From positions 1 to 46,376 of the forward strand of contig CAKOJC010000004.1 in NCBI GenBank assembly GCA_934088535.1: a DNA stretch of 46,376 bases. The letters are read 5' to 3'. Position numbers and translations under genes: made by a program. This DNA comes from an uncultured Bacilli bacterium (lineage in GTDB: Bacteria; Bacillota_I; Bacilli_A; RF39; UBA660). The notes under the pieces are model-generated. The model was given only the letters and a program-made list of their open reading frames with translations. It was not told the origin of the DNA and did no database searches. Shown here one piece after another: positions 15,531 through 23,004 of this stretch (its first letter is position 1; each line of letters opens with the position of its first letter).

Positions 15531-16472
15531 TTATTTAATAATTTCAATATCTTTAATAAAATATAATGGATATTCATAATTTGGATCACCATTAATACTT
15601 ATCATTAAGTTTCCTAGTTGATAATCTATGATTATTCCAATTATTGATTCATTATTTTTATTTATAATTTTGCACTCTTTGTTTATGTAAGAATTATCAA
15701 AGTTTTTATTATAATAATTTTTAAATTCTTCAATACTTTTTAATTTATTTAGTGGTATTTCTTGTTCAAAAGGTACTTCACGCATTTTCTTTGTTTCTTT
15801 CATACCATCATTAAATACATCTACATATAGAATATCATTTTTAAAATTTAGTAATTTACCACGAAAAGTAGAGTAATACTTATTATCAATATACTGATTA
15901 TAAATAATGTATTTGCCAACTAAATTATTAATATTTTCAAGATCTTCTTTTATTTTAAAAAACTTTTTATTTATTGTTTCTTCTTTAGATAGCCAATCAT
16001 AGTCAGTAAGTTTTTTATTATTAATTTTAGTTTTATCATTTTCTATATTTACAGTTATTCCCCAAAGAATAATTTCTTTTAATTCTTTAGTTATATTTAG
16101 TTTATCAAAAGGTTTGTTACTTCCTAAAACTATTTGTTTATTGTTAGATGTATATGCTTTGATTAATTCTTTTAATTTATCTTCTTCATTTGATATCTTT
16201 TCAAGTTCATCAATTATTAATATGTCTTGTTCTTTTATTATTTCATTAACTTCAGTTACGTTTATATAACTAACTTTGTATTTAAATTTCTCTATAATGT
16301 AATTAGCTATTGCATTTAATAAATGTACTCTTTCTGTTTTATTACCACTTATGAATAATGGTGAATATTTTTTACCTGGTTCTTGTGCAATATCTTGAGA
16401 TAAGGTAAACGCAAGTTTGTTACCTTTAGTAATTTCAAAATTATCAAATTTGTATTCTTTATTTAATTTCAT
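15531..16472 (-). CDS. DnaA/Hda-like AAA+ protein lacking a P-loop, with novel C-terminal domain
   Basis: 313 residues. The first ~145 align with DnaA domain III: KEYKFDNFEITKGNKLAF, YSPLFISG, HLLNAIANYI, the Walker B ILIIDEL (84-90), a sensor-like IVLGSNKPF (114-122) and WGITVNIE. The Walker A lysine-threonine is gone: DnaA's GxxGxGKT is replaced by SGNKTERV (42-49), so ATP binding is unlikely. Domain IV (the DnaA-box HTH) is absent; instead ~140 residues of strand-rich unknown sequence follow. GGAGGT gives the start. It has its own promoter, downstream of the PcfJ-like gene. It may interact with DnaA or the replisome; that is inference. Confidence 0.7.
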   Translation of the reverse strand: MKLNKEYKFDNFEITKGNKLAFTLSQDIAQEPGKKYSPLFISGNKTERVHLLNAIANYIIEKFKYKVSYINVTEVNEIIKEQDILIIDELEKISNEEDKLKELIKAYTSNNKQIVLGSNKPFDKLNITKELKEIILWGITVNIENDKTKINNKKLTDYDWLSKEETINKKFFKIKEDLENINNLVGKYIIYNQYIDNKYYSTFRGKLLNFKNDILYVDVFNDGMKETKKMREVPFEQEIPLNKLKSIEEFKNYYNKNFDNSYINKECKIINKNNESIIGIIIDYQLGNLMISINGDPNYEYPLYFIKDIEIIK

Positions 16473-16499
16473 TTTTACCTCCGATTTCTTATGTTTTTT

Positions 16500-16528
16500 A
16501 TTATAGTAAACTTAAAGTAGAATTACAA
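16500..16528 (-). promoter_or_regulatory. Promoter of the DnaA-like gene, TTGTAA-17-TATAAT
   Basis: Minus strand: TTGTAA (16528-16523), a 17-nt spacer and TATAAT (16505-16500). Confidence 0.75.
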
Positions 16529-16530
16529 TG

Positions 16531-18018
16531 TTATTCATTTATTATTGGAATTAATGTTTGTTCCCATTTTTTTATTATATTCATGATTTTGGGTGATACA
16601 TCATTATTAAATTTTGTTTTTGCTTGAACAACTTTATTATTTCTAACCTCGATAGTAACGAATGATTTATTGATATTATCTTTATGTCTCATAAAATATA
16701 TTTGACATTCATTATTACTTACCATATTACAGTATGTTCTTACACAATTTGATTGTTTGTTGCTTTCATCTATTAAGCTATTTATACTGTCAGCTGGAAA
16801 TATAATATATTTATCATCTTCATATTTATTTAAAATAAGTATATTAGATAAATTTTTAATACGTTTATTTGTTTGTGGATCTTTTGATATAATCATTTCA
16901 TTTGTAATTTTGTCATGACTTTGAGTAAAGTGTTTTGGAAATAAAACTGTGTGATCTTTTAGATTTAATTTCATTTCTTCACAACATCTTATATAGTCTC
17001 CATATTCATGTAAGTTATTTAGTGTTAAATTTTGATTTTTAAAATAATTTAGTACTTTATCTAAAGTTGTATATTTTAGTATTAATTCTGTTAAACTTAA
17101 ATTATTCTTTATAAAATTTAATATATTTATATCAGTTGTTGGATAGAGTTTTAATGCTTCTAATTCTAGATAATCTATATTAATTTTTTTCATAAATTCA
17201 TAATATTTCTTTTCAATTCCGAATGTACTTTTAAAACTACCTTTATATTTGATTTCAGAGCAACTATTTATAGCTAATTCATATAATTTTAATTTTAATA
17301 AATATTCAAATTCTTTATAGTATACTGGATAAAATGAAATACTTGATAAACTAAAATAGTGGTCAGTAAGATAATCTTTTAAAGTCCATATGTTACTATA
17401 TCTATATGGAGTAGTATTTTTTAGATCATTTAGGCTATCTGTGTATAAATATTGATGTTCAAATGTATTAAATATATATTCGTCTAGTAAATCAAAATCT
17501 TTATCATTTATTTCTTCAGTTGTATTTTTAAATCTTATAATTGTTTCTTCTAGTTCTTTATATGTAATTTGCTTATTCTCTTTAACATTTATAATTTTGG
17601 TTGGTAGGATTTGATAAATAGTTTTAATATTTAGTTTGCTTTGTTTAAATGGGTAAAATGATAGTGGGTTTTGATAATTTATATTTTCACATAATGAATA
17701 AAGAAGAATGTTATTATCATTAATATCAAATACATAATAGTAGATATAATCACTTAATTTTTTTAATTTGTCTTTTGCTGTGAATAGTTTAAAACATTTT
17801 TGACATTTATTTTGTTTTGTTAGTTCTTCTTTGCATATAGGACAATAATATTTATTATCATTTTCGTTAAATAATGGAATTGAATCTGATGTTATATTAA
17901 TAAAATCTTTTATATTTTGTGGTATATCATCCATGCTTTTCCAGTAACTTGTTGGTTCTTCTATAATATCATCAAATTTATCATTGAATCTTAATGTATT
18001 CATGTAAAACACACTCAC
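16531..18018 (-). CDS. PcfJ-like protein with N-terminal zinc ribbon
   Basis: 495 residues from GTG 18018; ATG 18003 is an equally plausible start. Cys59/62 and Cys72/75 (YYCPICKEEL, KCQKCFKLF) form a zinc ribbon. The last ~95 residues carry the PcfJ pattern: an Asp-Glu-Ser helix SINSLIDESNKQSNCVRTY, then CQIYFMRHKDN, SFVTIEVRNNKVVQAK and a closing IIKKWEQ. PcfJ is known from conjugative plasmid pCF10, and relatives are widespread in Bacillota mobile elements and chromosomes; their biochemical role is unknown. It sits upstream of the DnaA-like gene and ~2.5 kb from tRNA-Leu, a possible trace of an integrated element. Confidence 0.7.
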   Translation of the reverse strand: MSVFYMNTLRFNDKFDDIIEEPTSYWKSMDDIPQNIKDFINITSDSIPLFNENDNKYYCPICKEELTKQNKCQKCFKLFTAKDKLKKLSDYIYYYVFDINDNNILLYSLCENINYQNPLSFYPFKQSKLNIKTIYQILPTKIINVKENKQITYKELEETIIRFKNTTEEINDKDFDLLDEYIFNTFEHQYLYTDSLNDLKNTTPYRYSNIWTLKDYLTDHYFSLSSISFYPVYYKEFEYLLKLKLYELAINSCSEIKYKGSFKSTFGIEKKYYEFMKKINIDYLELEALKLYPTTDINILNFIKNNLSLTELILKYTTLDKVLNYFKNQNLTLNNLHEYGDYIRCCEEMKLNLKDHTVLFPKHFTQSHDKITNEMIISKDPQTNKRIKNLSNILILNKYEDDKYIIFPADSINSLIDESNKQSNCVRTYCNMVSNNECQIYFMRHKDNINKSFVTIEVRNNKVVQAKTKFNNDVSPKIMNIIKKWEQTLIPIINE

Positions 18019-18028
18019 TTTAAATAAT

Positions 18029-18057
18029 ATTGTACATCACACATTATGTATTTACAA
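18029..18057 (-). promoter_or_regulatory. Promoter of the PcfJ-like gene, TTGTAA-17-TACAAT
   Basis: Minus strand: TTGTAA (18057-18052), a 17-nt spacer and TACAAT (18034-18029). Confidence 0.65.
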
Positions 18058-18105
18058 TAAACTTGTTCTTTATATAGTTAAATATTTATTTTCTTTATAA
18101 AAATA

Positions 18106-18114
18106 TGGTATAAT
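18106..18114 (+). promoter_or_regulatory. Extended -10 promoter element
   Basis: TGGTATAAT, 25 nt before the gene at 18140. Confidence 0.6.
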
Positions 18115-18139
18115 CTAATAAGAATGGAAGGTAATTAAT

Positions 18140-18757
18140 ATGAATACTAATCAAAATACTAATCAAACTTCACAAACAAATGAACCAACTATGCAGGCTA
18201 CTAATCAAACTATACCTGCAAATAATACACAAACAAGTAATAATTCTATTGAGATGATAGAGTTTTCTAATGATATTGCTGAAAGCAAAGGCGTTTTAAA
18301 TGATGATACTACAACTAAACCACAAAATGATTTTAGCGATAAAACAATTAATGTAGTTGATAAATTAGTAAATACTTCTGATTATACTAATTACTTTGGA
18401 AAAGAAGAAGTTCAACAATATAAAACTTATGCTATGTTATGTTATATACCATTAGTTGCATTTTATTTTAAGTTTGTAAATAAATTAGGAAGTAAATCTA
18501 AATATGTTGATTATCATATTAAAGAGGGTGTTAATTTAACATTACTTTGGGTAGTAACTGTAATAGTTTCCAAAATTCTATATGGCATGTTTACTAAAAA
18601 ATATTTAATGAGTGAAGAAACTCCAATGTGGGTGAATTTTGTATCTTATGTATTATATTGTTTTTCTATAGTACTTACTATAGTAGGATTAGTTAGAACT
18701 AACAGTGGAAAATCAAAGGATTTACCTGTGATTGGTAAATATAAGTTTATAAAATAG
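18140..18757 (+). CDS. Multi-pass membrane protein, DUF4870/Tic20-like, with Asn/Gln/Thr tail
   Basis: 205 residues. The first ~45 are almost only N, Q, T and S (NTNQNTNQTSQ), a disordered cytoplasmic tail like that of the 1489 gene. After a Tyr-rich linker three hydrophobic segments follow: AMLCYIPLVAFYF, LTLLWVVTVIVSKILYG and FVSYVLYCFSIVLTIVGL. The segment KYVDYHIKEGVNLTLLW resembles the FHA/HxxQ-like signature of DUF4870 membrane proteins. Function unknown. Single-gene unit with extended -10 and terminator. Confidence 0.75.
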   Translation: MNTNQNTNQTSQTNEPTMQATNQTIPANNTQTSNNSIEMIEFSNDIAESKGVLNDDTTTKPQNDFSDKTINVVDKLVNTSDYTNYFGKEEVQQYKTYAMLCYIPLVAFYFKFVNKLGSKSKYVDYHIKEGVNLTLLWVVTVIVSKILYGMFTKKYLMSEETPMWVNFVSYVLYCFSIVLTIVGLVRTNSGKSKDLPVIGKYKFIK

Positions 18758-18775
18758 CACTTAGTGCTTTTTTAT
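18752..18775 (+). terminator. Rho-independent terminator
   Basis: AGCAC (18756-18760), a 3-nt loop, GTGCT (18764-18768) and a T run; flanking A/T pairs extend the stem. Confidence 0.75.
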
Positions 18776-18848
18776 TTTGTAAAGAAAATGTAATTTGAAT
18801 ATAAAATGATATAAATTATGATATTATTATAAAGTAGGAGAGTGATTT

Positions 18849-20042
18849 ATGAGAGATGTAGGAACAGTTGTTAGGGGAATTAGAACACCTATCATAAAAG
18901 AAGGTGATGATTTAGCTAGTATAGTAGTTGATTCTGTTCTTAAAGCAAGTGAAAGTGAAAATTTTGAACTTGAAGATAAAGATGTTATTGGAATTACTGA
19001 AGCTGTTGTAGGTATTAGTGAAGGCAACTTTGCTACTTTAGATCAAATAGCTACTGATGTTAAGAATAAGTTTAGTAACAGTGAACACTTAGGACTTGTA
19101 TTTCCAATATTAAGTAGAAATAGATTTGCTGTATTATTAAGTGCTTTTGCTAGAAGTACTAAAAAAATTACTTTATTATCTAGTTATCCATCTGATGAAG
19201 TAGGAAATGATATTCTATATAGAGAAGATTTAATTAAATATTGTGTTAATCCTTCATCTGATTTAATAACAGAAAATGAGTACAAGGAAAAATTTGGTCA
19301 TTTTAAACATTTATTTACTGGTGTTAATATGTATGAAGTATATCGTGACTTAGTATTAAAAGAAGGTTGTGAATTTGAAATGGTATTTTCAAATAAGCCA
19401 GAAGATATATTAAAATATACTAAAGATGTTATAGCATGTGATATACATACTAGAGTTGAAACTAAGGCTAGAATTGAAAAGTCTGATAGCGAAGCACGTG
19501 TACTTACATTAAGTGATATATTAAATCATAGCGTTAATTCTAGTGGATATTCTCCATATGGACTTTTAGGTAGTAATCGTTCTACTGAAGAAAGAGTAAA
19601 ATTATTTCCAAGAACAGGAGACATTTTAGTAAATAAAGTTCAAGAATTATTAAAAGAAAAAACTGGAAAAACCATAGAAGTTATGGTTTATGGAGATGGA
19701 GCATTTAAAGATCCAGTAGGTAAGATTTGGGAACTTGCAGATCCTGTTGTTAGTCCTGCCTATACAAGCGGGTTAGAAGGAAGTCCAAATGAAATTAAAC
19801 TTAAATATTTTAGTGAGAATAAATTTAAAGATTTAAAGGGTGAAGAACTAAAAAAAGCAATGATAGAAGAAATTAGAACTAAAGATTCTAAACTTAAGGG
19901 TTCAATGGCTACACAAGGTACTACACCAAGACGTTATACAGATTTATTAGGTAGTTTATGTGATTTAACAAGTGGAAGTGGAGATAAAGGTACTCCGGTA
20001 ATACTTATTCAAAGATATTTCACTAACTATAGTAATGAATAA
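18849..20042 (+). CDS. CofE-like (F420-0:gamma-glutamyl ligase family) protein
   Basis: 397 residues with AGGAG upstream. The order of motifs matches the CofE fold: VGTVVRGIRTPIIKEGDDL, then ITEAVVGISEGN, a central DIHTRVETK and the C-terminal VMVYGDGAFKDPVGKIWELA. CofE adds glutamate to coenzyme F420, but Bacillota of this type are not known to make F420, and the family occurs in many of them without the rest of that pathway. A gamma-glutamyl ligase acting on another carrier, such as folate, is a reasonable guess. Stand-alone gene with its own terminator. Confidence 0.75.
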   Translation: MRDVGTVVRGIRTPIIKEGDDLASIVVDSVLKASESENFELEDKDVIGITEAVVGISEGNFATLDQIATDVKNKFSNSEHLGLVFPILSRNRFAVLLSAFARSTKKITLLSSYPSDEVGNDILYREDLIKYCVNPSSDLITENEYKEKFGHFKHLFTGVNMYEVYRDLVLKEGCEFEMVFSNKPEDILKYTKDVIACDIHTRVETKARIEKSDSEARVLTLSDILNHSVNSSGYSPYGLLGSNRSTEERVKLFPRTGDILVNKVQELLKEKTGKTIEVMVYGDGAFKDPVGKIWELADPVVSPAYTSGLEGSPNEIKLKYFSENKFKDLKGEELKKAMIEEIRTKDSKLKGSMATQGTTPRRYTDLLGSLCDLTSGSGDKGTPVILIQRYFTNYSNE

Positions 20043-20051
20043 TAAATCTAT

Positions 20052-20080
20052 AAATAGTTTCTATGCGAAACTATTTTTTT
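20052..20080 (+). terminator. Rho-independent terminator
   Basis: AAATAGTTTC (20052-20061) and GAAACTATTT (20067-20076), 5-nt loop, T run. Confidence 0.85.
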
Positions 20081-20081
20081 A

Positions 20082-20090
20082 TGTTAAAAT
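20082..20090 (+). promoter_or_regulatory. Extended -10 element for recX
   Basis: TGTTAAAAT, 15 nt upstream of the recX ATG. Confidence 0.5.
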
Positions 20091-20105
20091 TATTTTGGTG
20101 ATATT

Positions 20106-20843
20106 ATGCATATTAATAAATTTAAAAAAGTAGGTAAAAATAAATATAAGATTTTTTTAGATACAACTGAATTAACTATTTATGAGGATATTATTTTAAA
20201 ATATGATTTATTATTAAAAAAAGATATAAGTATTGAAGATATTGATAAGTTAATAGATGAGAATAGTTATTATGATGCATATAATATGGCACTTAATTAT
20301 ATAGAAGTTAAACTTAGAAATAGAAAAGAAATAATAGAATATTTAAAGAAAAAAGATTTTAGTAGTAAATGTATTGATTATTCATTAGAACGATTAGATA
20401 AATTAAATTTACTTGATGATAAAAGATATACTGAAGCATTTGTTAATGACAAGATACTTCTTAGTAATGATGGACCTTTTAAGATACGTAAACAATTAGT
20501 TGATGCAGAAATTGATGAAGAAGTGATAGATAACTATTTGTCTTCAATAAATGAAGAAGTATGGAAGAGTAAATTAGAAAAACTTGTAAATAAGAAGAAA
20601 TCTATTATGAAGAGTAAGAGTTATTATATGTTTATAACTAAAATGAAGAATGATTTATATAATATGGGATATGATAAATATATGATAGAAGAATTACTTT
20701 CTAATATAGAATATTCCAGTGATGCCTTAAGTAAAGATTTTGAAAAAGCTAATAGAAAGTTTAGTGGAGATAAAAATAAAATTATTTCATCTCTTTTAAG
20801 AAAAGGATATAACTATGATGAAATAAATAATAATTTTAAGTAA
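20106..20843 (+). CDS. recX: Regulatory protein RecX
   Basis: 245 residues, the usual length for a Bacillota RecX (~260). RecX binds RecA filaments and limits or modulates recombination. The tandem three-helix repeats are visible: ALNYIEVKLRNRKEIIEYLKK, then CIDYSLERLDKLNLLDDKRYTEAFVNDK and FKIRKQLVDAEIDEEVI, and a C-terminal repeat ending KIISSLLRKGYNYDEI. The ATG follows GGTGA. It is not adjacent to recA here. A terminator overlaps its stop. Confidence 0.9.
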   Translation: MHINKFKKVGKNKYKIFLDTTELTIYEDIILKYDLLLKKDISIEDIDKLIDENSYYDAYNMALNYIEVKLRNRKEIIEYLKKKDFSSKCIDYSLERLDKLNLLDDKRYTEAFVNDKILLSNDGPFKIRKQLVDAEIDEEVIDNYLSSINEEVWKSKLEKLVNKKKSIMKSKSYYMFITKMKNDLYNMGYDKYMIEELLSNIEYSSDALSKDFEKANRKFSGDKNKIISSLLRKGYNYDEINNNFK

Positions 20844-20868
20844 TACTTTAAAAAGCATTATTTTTTTG
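20841..20868 (+). terminator. Terminator after recX
   Basis: TAATACTTT and AAAGCATTA form a 9-bp stem with one mismatch, then seven T; it begins inside the recX stop. Confidence 0.65.
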
Positions 20869-20875
20869 CTATACT
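20867..20875 (+). promoter_or_regulatory. Extended -10 promoter element
   Basis: TGCTATACT directly after the recX terminator, 24 nt before the M23 gene. Confidence 0.55.
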
Positions 20876-20898
20876 CTAAGTAAAGATAGGTGAGTAGT

Positions 20899-22161
20899 AT
20901 GAATATTTTAGGTATTTGTGATGATGGAGACATTTTATCAGTGTTTAGAGTTGCTAATATTGTAATATTAATTATTAAAATAGTTGTTCCAATAATACTA
21001 CTTGTTTCTGGTATGGTAACTTTTATGAAGGCAATAAGTGATAAAAATGATGATTTATTAGCGACTGCAAAAAAAGCTTTGGTTAATAAGTGCATTGCTG
21101 CTCTATGTATTTTCTTTGTTCCAACTATAGTTAGTACAATTATTACTGTAGGAGGAGAAGAAAATCAATATAAAGAATGTTTAGAATCAGCAACTGATGA
21201 GGGTATTGCTAATGCTTATATTTCTACGCTTGATGAATTAGTTTCAAAAGCAGAAAGTACTTTATTATATAATGATTATTATAATGCTTATGGTTATTTA
21301 GGAAAAGCTGAAGATAAAACTTTACGTGAAAACTATAAAAGTAGGCTTGATGTTGTATACAAGGATATACAAGCTCGTATAGAGGCAGAAAAAGCGAAGA
21401 ATAATAACAATAATAATGATAATGACAGTGTATCTGGTGATGGTAGTTTAGATATTCCAGATAATTCTAGTTCAACTGGTGATGCTAGCTGTAATACTGG
21501 ATGTGTTTCTAGTGAACCTGATCCTAGTGCCGCGTTAAATTGTTGGCCAGATCATATTAATTCATCAAATTTTACTTATCCTAAAGATTCAGCTACTGGA
21601 AAGCCTTTAGGTGCGTGGCCTAAGAATGCTTCTAGTATACCAACGCAATTAACAGGTTATAAGACATATCAAGGTGATAAGGTTATTCTTCCAACAACAC
21701 CAAGTAATGGTAAATATGGTTATGTATATGAACATAATGGGATAGATATAATGGCTTCATTTGGTACTCCTGTTTATTCTCCAGTTGATGGAACACTTCT
21801 TTATTCTGAGTGGGGTCATACTGTAAATAAAAGTGGTAATGAAACGGCTTATACTGTTACTATTAAAATGGATGGTTCTATAACTATAGATGGTAAAACT
21901 GTTGATACATTCTTTTTAACTCATATGAGTGGAATTAGATATAGATGTTCTTGGGGTGGATGTAATAGGACCGTAAAGAAGGGAGAACTTATAGGTTTTA
22001 CTGGTAATGCAGCTGGAAGTACTTGTGGAAGTGCTGGTTGGGCTCCTCATTTACATATGACTGTGTATCCAAATGGTAATTATAATGCTGGTTTAACTAC
22101 TGTTCAAACTGAAAAAATATATGGACTTAAAGATGGTGCTGTAATAGAAGCTGGAGGTTAG
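20899..22161 (+). CDS. M23 peptidase with N-terminal two-TM pilin-like module
   Basis: 420 residues from ATG 20899, 5 nt after AGGTGA (20888-20893). Residues 1-~160 form a membrane module: ILGICDDGD, a first helix VILIIKIVVPIILLVSGMV, a short loop with AKKALVNKC, a second helix CIAALCIFFVPTIVSTI, and a helical stalk. An Asn/Asp/Ser linker follows, then an M23/LytM endopeptidase with zinc ligands in HNGID and PHLHM plus a LTHMSGI His. M23 enzymes cut peptidoglycan cross-bridges. The same N-terminal module is on the C39-like protein at 44762. The loop between the helices resembles type IV secretion pilins (VirB2/TrbC). The lipoprotein at 22164 follows after 2 nt. Confidence 0.85.
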   Translation: MNILGICDDGDILSVFRVANIVILIIKIVVPIILLVSGMVTFMKAISDKNDDLLATAKKALVNKCIAALCIFFVPTIVSTIITVGGEENQYKECLESATDEGIANAYISTLDELVSKAESTLLYNDYYNAYGYLGKAEDKTLRENYKSRLDVVYKDIQARIEAEKAKNNNNNNDNDSVSGDGSLDIPDNSSSTGDASCNTGCVSSEPDPSAALNCWPDHINSSNFTYPKDSATGKPLGAWPKNASSIPTQLTGYKTYQGDKVILPTTPSNGKYGYVYEHNGIDIMASFGTPVYSPVDGTLLYSEWGHTVNKSGNETAYTVTIKMDGSITIDGKTVDTFFLTHMSGIRYRCSWGGCNRTVKKGELIGFTGNAAGSTCGSAGWAPHLHMTVYPNGNYNAGLTTVQTEKIYGLKDGAVIEAGG

Positions 22162-22163
22162 AT

Positions 22164-22874
22164 ATGAAAAAAGTTTTATTAGTTTTTCTCACAGTGATTT
22201 TACTTACAGGTTGTAATATTAGAAAAAATGATAATTATTATAAGAAAATAGCTGATACTATAATTTCATTTTATAGGAACGATAATTATAATAGAAACGA
22301 TTTTAGTACTAACGATAGAAATATAATGGATAAATATTTAAGTACATTAACTCATAAGAATCAAACTATAGATTTAACACCATATTTAGAAAATGTTAAA
22401 AAAACTGTTAATGATAAAAATACCAAAGGCATTTATAAAGAGAATAATAAATACTATATTAAATATAGTGACTTAGTATTTAATAATAGTAAATCTGATA
22501 TTGAGAGTTATGCAACTGTTATATGTGATGGAAAAGTTATTACTTTGTTTTATAGTGAATTTTATCCAAATTATAGTGTAACTAAATCAGATAAAGTATA
22601 TGATTATATTTATATTGGAAGTAATATATCTAAAGATGTGAAAAAATATGCTTATCGTTCTAGTTATGATAAATCTGGTGTTGTAGTTGTACTTAATATT
22701 AAAAATAATGATTTAAGTGATATATCTGTATCATATGAAAATGTTGATAATTTTGTAAATACTAATAATAATGCTAGTACTTTTTCTATTATAATAAGAA
22801 TTATTATGATTATTATCATTTTAGGTTTTGGAGGATTTATTATTTATAAATCATATAAAAAATCAAATTTATAA
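22164..22874 (+). CDS. Lipoprotein with additional C-terminal TM helix
   Basis: 236 residues, function not recognised. MKKVLLVFLTVILLTGC gives a lipobox with Cys17. The middle is a mixed domain (KGIYKENNKYYIKYSDLVF, ATVICDGKVITLFYSEF) and the C-terminus has a strong hydrophobic helix IIIRIIMIIIILGFGGFII followed by a basic tail, so the protein would be anchored at both ends. It starts 2 nt after the M23 peptidase stop and is co-expressed with it, perhaps as a partner. Confidence 0.8.
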   Translation: MKKVLLVFLTVILLTGCNIRKNDNYYKKIADTIISFYRNDNYNRNDFSTNDRNIMDKYLSTLTHKNQTIDLTPYLENVKKTVNDKNTKGIYKENNKYYIKYSDLVFNNSKSDIESYATVICDGKVITLFYSEFYPNYSVTKSDKVYDYIYIGSNISKDVKKYAYRSSYDKSGVVVVLNIKNNDLSDISVSYENVDNFVNTNNNASTFSIIIRIIMIIIILGFGGFIIYKSYKKSNL

Positions 22875-22949
22875 TTAAGGAATTTATTTCTCTTTTTTAT
22901 TTGTGTTTTGTTATTGCTAAAACAATATATTATTTATAAAGTTCTTAAG

Positions 22950-22985
22950 AAATAAAAGAACATCATATTGATGTCCTTTTATTTT
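22950..22985. terminator. Bidirectional terminator
   Basis: AATAAAAGAACATCA and TGATGTCCTTTTATT form a 15-bp stem with one mismatch and a 3-nt loop between convergent genes. Confidence 0.8.
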
Positions 22986-23004
22986 GGTTTTATTAATTTT
23001 TGAA

